The notes under the pieces were generated by a model, which searched no databases, was not told the origin of the DNA, and saw only the letters and a program-made list of their open reading frames with translations. From contig NZ_JACJVO010000035.1 of the NCBI RefSeq assembly GCF_014212055.1, positions 26,552 to 90,551 on the forward strand: a stretch of 64,000 nucleotides of DNA, in the 5' to 3' direction. Below, one piece after another: positions 35,154-43,050 of the stretch (positions are counted from its first letter, which is position 1; every line of letters begins with the position of its first letter). Both the position numbers and the translations under genes were made by a program. This DNA comes from Cohnella zeiphila (GTDB taxonomy: Bacteria; Bacillota; Bacilli; Paenibacillales; Paenibacillaceae).

Positions 35154-36509
35154 TTACTTGTTGTCCGCGATCGCTTGATTCATCATGGCCGCCACTTGTT
35201 TGGCGCCCTCTTCGATGGAAATGTTGCCGCCCCATGCTTGCGCCATGATTTCCGACTCTTTCGGGAACCACACCGGATACGCTTTGGAGCCGGCCGGATA
35301 TGGCGTTGCGTCTGCGGCTTGGTCGATAAATACCTGCAGGTTCAGATCCGGCTTCGACTGCACCCATGCCGCCTGCGTGTCTTTGTAGGCCGGAATCGCC
35401 GCGCCCATCTGCGCCGTAATTTCCGCCGCTTTTTGCGAGCCCAGGAATTTCAGGAACTGCCAAGCTTCGTCCTTGTGCTTGCCCGAAGCCGACATGACGT
35501 TGCCGAGACCGTTGATGATGTCGCCGCGCTTAACCTTGCCCTTCGGCAGCTTCGCCCAGTTCCACTTGCCCTTGATGATGTCGCTGCCGTCGATGTCGGT
35601 CGTTCTCCAGTCGCCTTCGAAGATCATGGCGATCTTGCCGGACTTGAACATCTCCGTGGAGTCCGTGTCCGTCATTTGCTGATGGCTCGGAGATGACTTG
35701 TCGAGAATCATTTGGTAGCGCGCTTTCAGTGCTTCGATGGAGGCCGGATCGTCGTAGCCGGATTTCGTGCCGTCTTCGGAGACGATATAGCCGCCATTGG
35801 CGAGCATGTCGTTCCAGTAGCCGCCTTGCGTATCCATCTTGGCCGCGAAGCCGTAGATGCCTTTATCCGGCTGGCTCAGCTGCTTAGCCACTTGCGCCAG
35901 CTTCGCATAATCCCACGTATCGTCCGGGTACGGAATGCCCGCTTGGTCGAACATCTCTTTGTTATAGGCCAAGCCGATCGTATCGAAGTCTTTCGGAATC
36001 GCATAGTTTTGACCGTTGAACACATAAATGGAACCGAGGTTCGCCGCATAATTGTTCATGTCGATCTCCCCGGCCTGCACCTTGTCGGTAATCGGCTCGA
36101 GGAAATTGCCGGATGCGTATTTGACGAATTGACCGCTGTGCATCCAGAACACGTCCGGCAAGGTGCCGGCCGGAGCGGCCGCCGACATCTTCGTCCAATA
36201 TTGATCCCAAGGAATGACTTCGACGTTGACCTTGATGTTCGGGTTTTGGGCGGTAAATTCTTTGGCGATCGCTTCCATCGCCGGCTGCTGCAGCTGATCC
36301 CAGATGGCATAGGTCAGGGTAACGTCTTTCTTCGGAGCGTCGGAAGCCTTGCCGGCCGAGGCGCTTGAGCTTGCGCTGGCCCCGGTGCTTCCAGATGCGC
36401 TTGCCGAGCTGCCGTTGTTCGAATCGTTGCTGCCGCAGCCTGCCAACGCCATGGCCGCGACGACGGTCAGACTCATGGCGGATACCCACGTTTTTTTACG
36501 AATGACCAC
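35154..36509 (-). CDS. ABC sugar-binding lipoprotein
   Basis: A 451-residue extracellular solute-binding protein (family 1). The open frame begins at 36563, but GTG at 36509 has an AAGGGGG site seven bases before it and gives a compact lipoprotein signal (VIRKKTWVSAMSLTVVAAMA, then LAGC). A Ser/Ala-rich linker follows. The mature protein has the family's usual first strand (VTLTYAIWDQLQQPAMEAIA) and PWDQYWTKMSAAAPAGTLPDV. It is the first gene of a sugar importer operon. The divergent region upstream carries a promoter and AraC-type direct repeats, suggesting control by the nearby YesM/YesN pair. Confidence 0.92.
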   Translation of the reverse strand: MVIRKKTWVSAMSLTVVAAMALAGCGSNDSNNGSSASASGSTGASASSSASAGKASDAPKKDVTLTYAIWDQLQQPAMEAIAKEFTAQNPNIKVNVEVIPWDQYWTKMSAAAPAGTLPDVFWMHSGQFVKYASGNFLEPITDKVQAGEIDMNNYAANLGSIYVFNGQNYAIPKDFDTIGLAYNKEMFDQAGIPYPDDTWDYAKLAQVAKQLSQPDKGIYGFAAKMDTQGGYWNDMLANGGYIVSEDGTKSGYDDPASIEALKARYQMILDKSSPSHQQMTDTDSTEMFKSGKIAMIFEGDWRTTDIDGSDIIKGKWNWAKLPKGKVKRGDIINGLGNVMSASGKHKDEAWQFLKFLGSQKAAEITAQMGAAIPAYKDTQAAWVQSKPDLNLQVFIDQAADATPYPAGSKAYPVWFPKESEIMAQAWGGNISIEEGAKQVAAMMNQAIADNK

Positions 36510-36607
36510 TGTATTTCCCCCTTGTTTCATAATGAGACGGCAATGACCCGAAAAAATTTGCATCTTTTTTTCCCTTCATTGCCTCACAGGATGTCCCCTG
36601 CGCATTC

Positions 36608-36707
36608 ATCATAAGGCATGAGACGACGGGGTTGAAATGCCACATTCTTAAGATTGAAGCCCTAAAATTAAGATCGGCTTTTCAAGCGCGGTGTTACCGT
36701 ACATAAT
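36608..36707. promoter_or_regulatory. Divergent promoters around AraC-type direct repeats
   Basis: Two exact copies of TTAAGAT, at 36648-36654 and 36668-36674, are 20 bp apart (about two helical turns), as AraC-family dimers prefer. Toward the binding protein gene (minus) lie TTTCAA (36632-36637) and TATGAT (36608-36613) with an 18-bp spacer. Toward the oxidoreductase gene (plus) lie TTTTCA (36679-36684) and CATAAT (36702-36707) with a 17-bp spacer. The -35 elements are weak, as expected for activator-dependent promoters, and the repeats sit next to both. Confidence 0.5.
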
Positions 36708-36768
36708 GTTTTCGAGGCAAAAAAACGAAGCTTATGCGCAAATATTTGCATCAAGGGGAGAACACTTT

Positions 36769-38049
36769 ATGAAAAGAAAACCGTCGCTTGCCGTAATCGG
36801 CGCTGGCGCGAGGGGGCTTCTCAGCTATGCGCCCTACCTCAGCCAATTTCCCGATGAAGCGGAGATCGCGGCCGTCGCCGAGCCGAACGGGCAAAGAAGG
36901 AACGCGTTCGCCGAAAAGTTCGGCTTGCCCGGCGAACGCGTCTTCACGTCGTGGGAACAGCTCTTCGACCAGCCCCGCATCTGCGATGCGCTGCTCATTT
37001 GCACGCAGGACCGAATGCACTTTGAGCCGACCATGGCCGCCTTGCGGAAGGGATATCACGTTTTATTGGAAAAGCCCATGTCGAACGATCCCGCGGAATG
37101 CCTCGCGATGACCGAGAGGGCGCGCCGGTCGGGCCGTCTGCTTACGATCTGCCACGTCTCCCGCTATATTCCGTTCTGGAAGCGGATCAAAACGCTCATC
37201 TCGGAAGGCGCCATCGGAGAAGTCATATCGATTCAGCATAACGAGAATGTCGGATACCTACATTACGCGCATAGCTTCGTCAGAGGAAATTGGCGGATTG
37301 CTTCCCTCTCCAGCCCGATGATTCTGGCCAAATCGTGCCACGACATGGATCTGATCCGCTGGCTCGCGGACTCGGATTGCGTTCGCGTCAGCTCTTTCGG
37401 GTCTTTAAGCCATTTCCGCCCGGAACAAGCGCCGGAAGACGCAGCCGATCGGTGTACGGACGGATGCGCGGCGGAAGCGGCTTGTCCTTATTCCGCCGTA
37501 AGATTCTATTCGCAGGACTTGGAGGCGAACCCTTACGCGGCGCTCATCGCCGATCCGCCGACGCTGGAGAACCGAATGAATGCCGTCTTGACGGGTCCTT
37601 ACGGCAAATGCGTCTATCGGACGGACAACGACGTCGTCGATCATCAGGTGGTCAATATGGAATTCGCGAGCGGCGCGACGGCGATGTTCAGCATGTGCGG
37701 ATTCACGCGCGACACCAACCGCATCGTGCAGATTATGGGAACCAAAGGAGAGATTCGCGGGGACTTGCTCAAGGAAGAAGTCGATCTGTTTGAATTCGCC
37801 GGAGGAACGCGCACCCTGTTCCGGACGCCAGGCGGCGAAGGCGGCCATCACGGAGGGGACGCGGGCGTCCTGCGCCAATTCCTGTCCGACCTGCGCGAAG
37901 AGCGCTTCGCCGGCTCGCTCACGTCGGCGGAAGCTTCGCTCGAGAGCCATCTGATGGCTTTCGCAGCCGAAGTCTCCCGTCTGCGCCAAGGCGAGGTCGT
38001 CGATTTGCGGAGCTTCCGTTCTTCGCTGGCTGCCGCCGCCATGAGCTGA
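36769..38049 (+). CDS. Gfo/Idh/MocA-family oxidoreductase
   Basis: A 426-residue NAD(P)-dependent sugar oxidoreductase. The open frame starts at 36691, but ATG at 36769 has an AAGGGGAG site and begins the Rossmann fold (LAVIGAGARGLLSYAPYLSQ). The catalytic-region motif is seen as EKPMSNDPAECLAMT, where the Lys is the conserved one. SKSCHDMDLIRWL-type residues (here AKSCHDMDLIRWLAD) carry the conserved His/Asp of the second motif. It is divergent from the sugar importer and probably oxidises or epimerises the imported sugar. The C-terminal domain contains a Cys-rich insert (RCTDGCAAEAACPYSAVRFY), which is known in a subgroup of the family. Confidence 0.92.
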   Translation: MKRKPSLAVIGAGARGLLSYAPYLSQFPDEAEIAAVAEPNGQRRNAFAEKFGLPGERVFTSWEQLFDQPRICDALLICTQDRMHFEPTMAALRKGYHVLLEKPMSNDPAECLAMTERARRSGRLLTICHVSRYIPFWKRIKTLISEGAIGEVISIQHNENVGYLHYAHSFVRGNWRIASLSSPMILAKSCHDMDLIRWLADSDCVRVSSFGSLSHFRPEQAPEDAADRCTDGCAAEAACPYSAVRFYSQDLEANPYAALIADPPTLENRMNAVLTGPYGKCVYRTDNDVVDHQVVNMEFASGATAMFSMCGFTRDTNRIVQIMGTKGEIRGDLLKEEVDLFEFAGGTRTLFRTPGGEGGHHGGDAGVLRQFLSDLREERFAGSLTSAEASLESHLMAFAAEVSRLRQGEVVDLRSFRSSLAAAAMS

Positions 38050-38056
38050 ATTCAGG

Positions 38057-39676
38057 CTACTGCAGATTGTTTTTATATTCCTGGGGCGTCATCCCGTAAT
38101 GGGTCTTGAACAGCTTGATAAAGTATTGAGGCTTCTGGTAGCCGACTTCCTGCGCGATCCGATTGATCTTGACGTCCTTCTGCTTCAGCAGCTGCAGGGC
38201 TTTATCCATCCTCACGCGCAGGACGTAGTTCGAGAAGTTGTCTCCCGTCTCGGTCTTGAATAGATTCGAGACGTAGACCGGGTGCAGATGTACGTGATCC
38301 GCCGCCGATTGCAGCGTCACGTCTTTGACTTGTTCGTTGACGAACCGGATGACGCGGTGGATTACATCGTTGCGGAAGCTGTTGGACAAGCTTCCGCTGT
38401 AGGATTTCAATTGCCGCAGGGTCTGAAAGGACCATTCCCGCAAAGGCTCGATGCTCCAGCCGGCATCGAGCTTCAGCATCTTCTCGGCCTCGCGTCCGTA
38501 GATGTCGGAGAACCGTTTCCCCTTCTTATGAACGTAATAAGAAAATGCCTGCATGATCGTAAGGTACGCCTCGAATACGTGCTCCCTCGTTTTGTTTTCC
38601 CGCAGCTCCAATTCCTCGAATACCCTGCTCATCTTCTCTTCCGCGGCGCTCCACTGCTCGACCTCCAGCAGCTGCATGAACGAGGGGCTTAAATACAGCT
38701 CGGACAACGGGCGGATTTCTTTCATGCTCCGCTCCTGCAGATCATGAAAGAAGCTCTCCGTCTGGAAGTCGATATAATCCGTAAACAAGGACAGCGACTG
38801 GCGATACACCGCGGACACCTCGTGAGGAAACGAGCTCCAACGGCTCATCACGAGCGATACCTTGATTTTCAGGAATCGCTTGATCTGATGCTGCACGAGC
38901 CGGGCCAGCCTCTCCGCTTCCTCCATCCCTTCCTTCTCGGAGCTTTCGGACGACTGCTTCGGACGGATCAGGAAGACCACGTAATCGTAATCGTCCTTGC
39001 AATGCCAAATCTGATAGCGCGGCGAGAAAATCTCGTCCGCGATGTTCGTAAGGGCGTATTCGAGCAGCGACACGCTGTACAGATCCGTCCCGGCAAAGTC
39101 TTCTTCGATGCGCATGACCAGCATGAGAAACGGATGCGGGTCGTCGAACGGCAGCTCGTACAGCTTCAGCTTGCCGCGAAGCTGGGACATCGGCGGCGTC
39201 TTGCCCGCGAGCAGATCCTGAAGCAGCGACTCCCTCAGCTTCGGCAAGCTCTCCCGGAACAAGTATGCCAGCTTCTGCTGATTGACCAGCATGTCCCCTT
39301 CCCGCTGCAGCTCGCCGATCAAGGCGCGAATCGCGCTCTCGAGCTCTTCGTTCGAGACGGGCTTCAACAAATAGTTGAAGACGCCTTGGCGAATCGCTTC
39401 TTGCGCATATTGGAACTCGTCGTACCCGGTCAGGATGACCGACTTGATCCTGGCCCATTTTTCCTTCACGACGGAGACAAGCTCCAGTCCGCTGATCCCC
39501 GTCATCTGAATGTCGGTGACGATCAGGTCGATGCCGTGATATTGCAGCAGCTCCAGCGCTTCTTCCCCGGAATACGCCTTATGAACCGCCGAGATGCCCA
39601 TTTGCTCCCAAGGCAGGGCGTTCGCCAAGCTGTCCACCAAATGCGTATGATCGTCCACGATCAAAATTTCGTACAC
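38057..39676 (-). CDS. YesN-like response regulator with AraC DNA-binding domain
   Basis: A 539-residue regulator. The N-terminal receiver domain has Asp55 in LIVTDIQMTGISGLELV and the Lys of LLKPVSNEE. A long central region (about 150-430) is of the type found in YesN/CheY-AraC hybrids. The C-terminus (about 437-539) has two helix-turn-helix motifs: TLQSAADHVHLHPVYVSNLF and INRIAQEVGYQKPQYFIKLF, then GMTPQEYKNNL. It lies 22 bp downstream of its YesM-like kinase and is convergent with the oxidoreductase gene. The TTAAGAT repeats before the neighbouring sugar importer are its most likely targets; the DNA sequence itself does not prove this. Confidence 0.93.
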   Translation of the reverse strand: MYEILIVDDHTHLVDSLANALPWEQMGISAVHKAYSGEEALELLQYHGIDLIVTDIQMTGISGLELVSVVKEKWARIKSVILTGYDEFQYAQEAIRQGVFNYLLKPVSNEELESAIRALIGELQREGDMLVNQQKLAYLFRESLPKLRESLLQDLLAGKTPPMSQLRGKLKLYELPFDDPHPFLMLVMRIEEDFAGTDLYSVSLLEYALTNIADEIFSPRYQIWHCKDDYDYVVFLIRPKQSSESSEKEGMEEAERLARLVQHQIKRFLKIKVSLVMSRWSSFPHEVSAVYRQSLSLFTDYIDFQTESFFHDLQERSMKEIRPLSELYLSPSFMQLLEVEQWSAAEEKMSRVFEELELRENKTREHVFEAYLTIMQAFSYYVHKKGKRFSDIYGREAEKMLKLDAGWSIEPLREWSFQTLRQLKSYSGSLSNSFRNDVIHRVIRFVNEQVKDVTLQSAADHVHLHPVYVSNLFKTETGDNFSNYVLRVRMDKALQLLKQKDVKINRIAQEVGYQKPQYFIKLFKTHYGMTPQEYKNNLQ

Positions 39677-39698
39677 GCCCCGTACCTCCTCTTCGTCG

Positions 39699-41420
39699 TT
39701 ATTGCGGTTCGTTGTCCTGCACCTGCCAAATCAGTTCCGCGCACAATCCTCCCCATTCGGACAGGCCGAGGGAGAGCCCCGAGCCCTTGCCGAACAGCAG
39801 CATCAGCCGCTGGTGCACGTTCTGCAGGCCGGAATCGATCTGATCGCTCGGCGCATTGCGAATCTTGGCCTGCAGCGCCTCCAGCTGCGCCGGCGCCATG
39901 CCCGGACCGTTGTCCTCGACCGAGAGCCGCGCGATCCCGGACTCCTCCAGGCTCCCCCGGATGCGCACGGCCCCGTACCGCACCGGCTTTCGGAACGCGT
40001 GAACGATCACGTTCTCGACCAGGGGCTGAAGCGACAACCGGGGGATTCGCATGTCCAGAATGGCCGGATCGATATCGATTTCGTACTCGAAATCGTCCGT
40101 CAGCCTGTTGTGAATGTCCAAATAATTCACGATCAGTTCCAGCTCTTCCTGCAAGGTCGCCAAGCTGTTGCTGAGCTTGGTCGTGTACCGGTAATACTTG
40201 CTCAAGTTCATCGTCATCGATACGGCCGCTTCCTTCTCCTCCAGCTCCACCATGCTTTTGATATACGCCAGCGTGTTGTAGAGGAAATGCGGATTGATCT
40301 GCGACTGCAGCTGCTTCACGTTCGCTTCCTTCGTCCGGATCTGTTCCTTCAGCACGTCCTCGATCAGCTCTTCGATTCTCGAAGCCATGGAGTTGAACCG
40401 GTCGTATAAGTAACGGAATTCCCCTTTCGGAGGATTTTTCATGCGGCTCGTGTAGATGCCTTTCTCGATAAAGTTCATCCCTTGCATCAGCTTGCGGAAC
40501 GGAATGCGGATGCTCCGGTACAGGATAAAGCCGAGAATGCACGCCATGAACAGCATCATGCCGCTGATCGCATAGAACGTCATCTGGTTCCGCTTGATCG
40601 GCGCCATGATGGTGCCGATCGGCACGTAGTCCACCAGGTACCAGCCCAGCGGCTTCACCATCTCCATGTGCACCTGGTAGGCGCCGTCGCCCGTGCGAAT
40701 GAGAAGGGGCTCGAAGCTTCCTTCGGCGCCGTCCGGGTTCAGCTCGGGCAGCATCTCCCGAATCAAAGCTTGATTCGCCGTATAGTTGTAGATCGGAGAA
40801 TAACCCGGCTTGTATAGAAAAGGATCCTCCAGCCCGTTGCTCTTCATCTCGGACAAATCGCTTTTGATCTCGCCTTCGTCCACTTTCGCGACGACCGTCA
40901 GGTCCGCCTCTTCCTCCTTGGCGTTTTTGGCCGGATTGGATATCGTTTCGATAAAATAGGCGTCGCCCTTCGGATTCGCCCGATAGCTCCAGAACTCGTC
41001 TTTGTCCGGAAGCGAGTCGGGCATGGCGCCGAGACTGGAATTGCTCTTGATCACCATCCCCGTCTTCGGATAGACGACCGCGATGATGCCCTTCCAGCCC
41101 CCGTAACCCGCCAGCCGGTTGATCTCTTCGGAGACGGTTTTCAGGGTGCGAAAATGGAGCAGATCGTCGCCCAGCAAATCCGGATACGCCAAATTGCGGA
41201 CCTCCGTGCTTTCATACAGCATCTTCTGATAGGAATCGAATTGGGCGAACATTTGACTGAGCTGTCCGACGAACGTCTCGACCTGCGTGCGCTTCGCCTT
41301 CACGATTTCCTTCGTCAGCACGCGGGAGCTCGTATGGTTGGAATAAGCGTATAAGGTAATGATCGGGGTCAGAAGAAGCAGCAAAGCGATCACCATATTC
41401 GTGAATATGCTGGATTTCAC
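39699..41420 (-). CDS. YesM-like sensor histidine kinase
   Basis: A 573-residue membrane kinase of the LytS/YesM class. GTG at 41420 is the start: it overlaps the stop of the binding protein gene by four bases (GTGA) and has GGGAGGA upstream. A first membrane helix (MVIALLLLLTPIITLYAYS) and a second (about 275-297) enclose a dCache-type sensor. Then come a HAMP domain and the His_kinase motif with His378 in LQSQINPHFLYNTLAYIKSM, and an ATP-binding domain (LQPLVENVIVHAF, VEDNGPGM). Coupling to an upstream binding protein and a downstream YesN-like regulator suggests that the binding protein, loaded with sugar, signals through this kinase. Confidence 0.93.
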   Translation of the reverse strand: MKSSIFTNMVIALLLLLTPIITLYAYSNHTSSRVLTKEIVKAKRTQVETFVGQLSQMFAQFDSYQKMLYESTEVRNLAYPDLLGDDLLHFRTLKTVSEEINRLAGYGGWKGIIAVVYPKTGMVIKSNSSLGAMPDSLPDKDEFWSYRANPKGDAYFIETISNPAKNAKEEEADLTVVAKVDEGEIKSDLSEMKSNGLEDPFLYKPGYSPIYNYTANQALIREMLPELNPDGAEGSFEPLLIRTGDGAYQVHMEMVKPLGWYLVDYVPIGTIMAPIKRNQMTFYAISGMMLFMACILGFILYRSIRIPFRKLMQGMNFIEKGIYTSRMKNPPKGEFRYLYDRFNSMASRIEELIEDVLKEQIRTKEANVKQLQSQINPHFLYNTLAYIKSMVELEEKEAAVSMTMNLSKYYRYTTKLSNSLATLQEELELIVNYLDIHNRLTDDFEYEIDIDPAILDMRIPRLSLQPLVENVIVHAFRKPVRYGAVRIRGSLEESGIARLSVEDNGPGMAPAQLEALQAKIRNAPSDQIDSGLQNVHQRLMLLFGKGSGLSLGLSEWGGLCAELIWQVQDNEPQ

Positions 41421-42943
41421 TTTGATTCCTCCCGATCCGCGGAGAGAGATTGACCGGCCCGAAAAGCCGCATACTGCCTTTGCAGCTCGTCCCAAACTTG
41501 ACCGTAACCGGCCTTCTTCAGCGCGTCCATCGCTTGGCCGAATTGCTTGTCGTAGCTGACGATTCCGATATTGATCGGAACGAACTTCTCGTTGTAGACC
41601 GCCAGCACTTTGGCGTACTCGTTCTTCACCGGCTCCGGATTGAAATGGAAGCCGAACAACCGGGAGACCTTCGCGTTATCGTCGTTATGCATCATATCCC
41701 GCACGACGGAGTCGTCGACATTGGTCGTCGGCATGAAATAATTTTTGTTCCGCCACATCCACTCGTACATGAACTGGTCGTTGGTCAGCAGCTTGATCTT
41801 GCCGTTCTCGATGCGATAATCTTTGCCTTCCACGCCGTAGATGATGAAGTTGTAATGCTCCTTGCTCTGCAGGATCCAATTCATGAACCGCATGGCGCGT
41901 TCCGGGTGAGAGGCGTTCTTCGGGATCATATACGCTTCATTGGAAGGAGCCACGATATATTTCGGCTTGTCCGGGGCCAGATAATACTCTCTGAGCTTGG
42001 CATCGGGGTCCGCATTCTGCACCGTTTGCAGGTTCTCCATCGCCCGGGATACGGCGCCGACCCGGAACAGCAGCTTGCCCGCGTCTTCCTGATCGATGTT
42101 CGCGGCGAGGTTGCCGGCGAGCTGCTTGTCGATCAATCCCATGCCCACCCATCGTTCCCGCACCTGAGCCACCTTCCGGTACAGATCGGATTCCAGATAA
42201 TCCACGAGCCCGCCGGTATTCTCGTTCACGGCGAAGATCTGATTCTCGTCCAGGAACGTGAGCGGCTGGTCCGACAGCTCCCGCCATAGCGCGTCTTGGC
42301 CGCGGTCGGTTTCCAAATACCCGTAATAGCTCGGATCCGCGGCGTGCATGCGGGAGTAAAACGCTTCCAAATCTGAGATCGATTGAATGCTTTTCATTCC
42401 GACCGACTCCAGCAAATCCTGGCGTACCATGACCGACGTGAATTTTCCCGCGGAGGTGAACGCCTGGGAAGGAATCGCCCACAGCTTGCCGTCGATCTCA
42501 TCCAGCTTAAAGTTATCTTCCGGGATACGGGCCGTCAGATCCTTGCCGTATTGTCGAAGGAGCGTGTCGAGCGGCTGGATGTAGTTCTTCGCCTTGTAAT
42601 CCGATACGAACGGCGTTCCGTACCAGAACAGGTCGTAGTTCTCGCCGGTAGCCAGCGCGAGTTCGATCTTGGATTGGTAGTCCGACCAGGGAATATACGT
42701 CAATTCCAGCTTCATGTTCAATTCTTTCTTCAACCGCTCGTTCAGCTCGTTATCGACGAATTCCCGCATGCGCGCCGATTCGTCGCCCGGCATGATCATT
42801 CTTAACGTCACATAGGGCTGCGGCACGTTCGCGGAGTCTCCATCGGCCGAGGCGTCATCGCCTGTCGCGCCCTTGCAGGCAGAGATCAGCACAGCGAATG
42901 CAATCAGCAGCCCTAACGCAAAAATAGGTTTCTTTCTCTTCAC
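41417..42943 (-). CDS. Solute-binding lipoprotein coupled to the YesM/YesN pair (LplA-like)
   Basis: A 508-residue lipoprotein starting at GTG 42943 (GGGGAGG site eight bases before). The signal ends VLISACKG (Cys23). The mature domain contains TLRMIMPGDESARMREFVD and DLFWYGTPFVSDYKAKNYIQ, and a C-terminal DUF3502-like region (GFHFNPEPVKNEYAKVLAVY to the end), the combination found in LplA-type binding proteins. No permease gene follows; instead it overlaps the start of a histidine kinase gene, and a regulator gene follows that. It is probably a sensing rather than a transport subunit, or it serves both the kinase and a permease encoded elsewhere. Confidence 0.92.
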   Translation of the reverse strand: MKRKKPIFALGLLIAFAVLISACKGATGDDASADGDSANVPQPYVTLRMIMPGDESARMREFVDNELNERLKKELNMKLELTYIPWSDYQSKIELALATGENYDLFWYGTPFVSDYKAKNYIQPLDTLLRQYGKDLTARIPEDNFKLDEIDGKLWAIPSQAFTSAGKFTSVMVRQDLLESVGMKSIQSISDLEAFYSRMHAADPSYYGYLETDRGQDALWRELSDQPLTFLDENQIFAVNENTGGLVDYLESDLYRKVAQVRERWVGMGLIDKQLAGNLAANIDQEDAGKLLFRVGAVSRAMENLQTVQNADPDAKLREYYLAPDKPKYIVAPSNEAYMIPKNASHPERAMRFMNWILQSKEHYNFIIYGVEGKDYRIENGKIKLLTNDQFMYEWMWRNKNYFMPTTNVDDSVVRDMMHNDDNAKVSRLFGFHFNPEPVKNEYAKVLAVYNEKFVPINIGIVSYDKQFGQAMDALKKAGYGQVWDELQRQYAAFRAGQSLSADREESK

Positions 42944-42995
42944 GATGCGTGCCTCCCCGATTGCCGATCGACAACTTCAACATACCACGGCTTTT

Positions 42996-43035
42996 CCAAA
43001 AAATGAACCTCCGGCGCGAAATACCGAGCCGGAGG
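42996..43035 (-). terminator. Terminator of the LysM protein gene
   Basis: CCTCCGGC (43008-43015) pairs perfectly with GCCGGAGG (43028-43035) and is followed on the minus strand by TTCATTTTTTGG. It lies 16 bp beyond the stop codon. It leaves only about 50 bp for a promoter of the downstream binding protein-kinase-regulator operon. Confidence 0.8.
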
Positions 43036-43050
43036 CGAGATCGACCGGGG

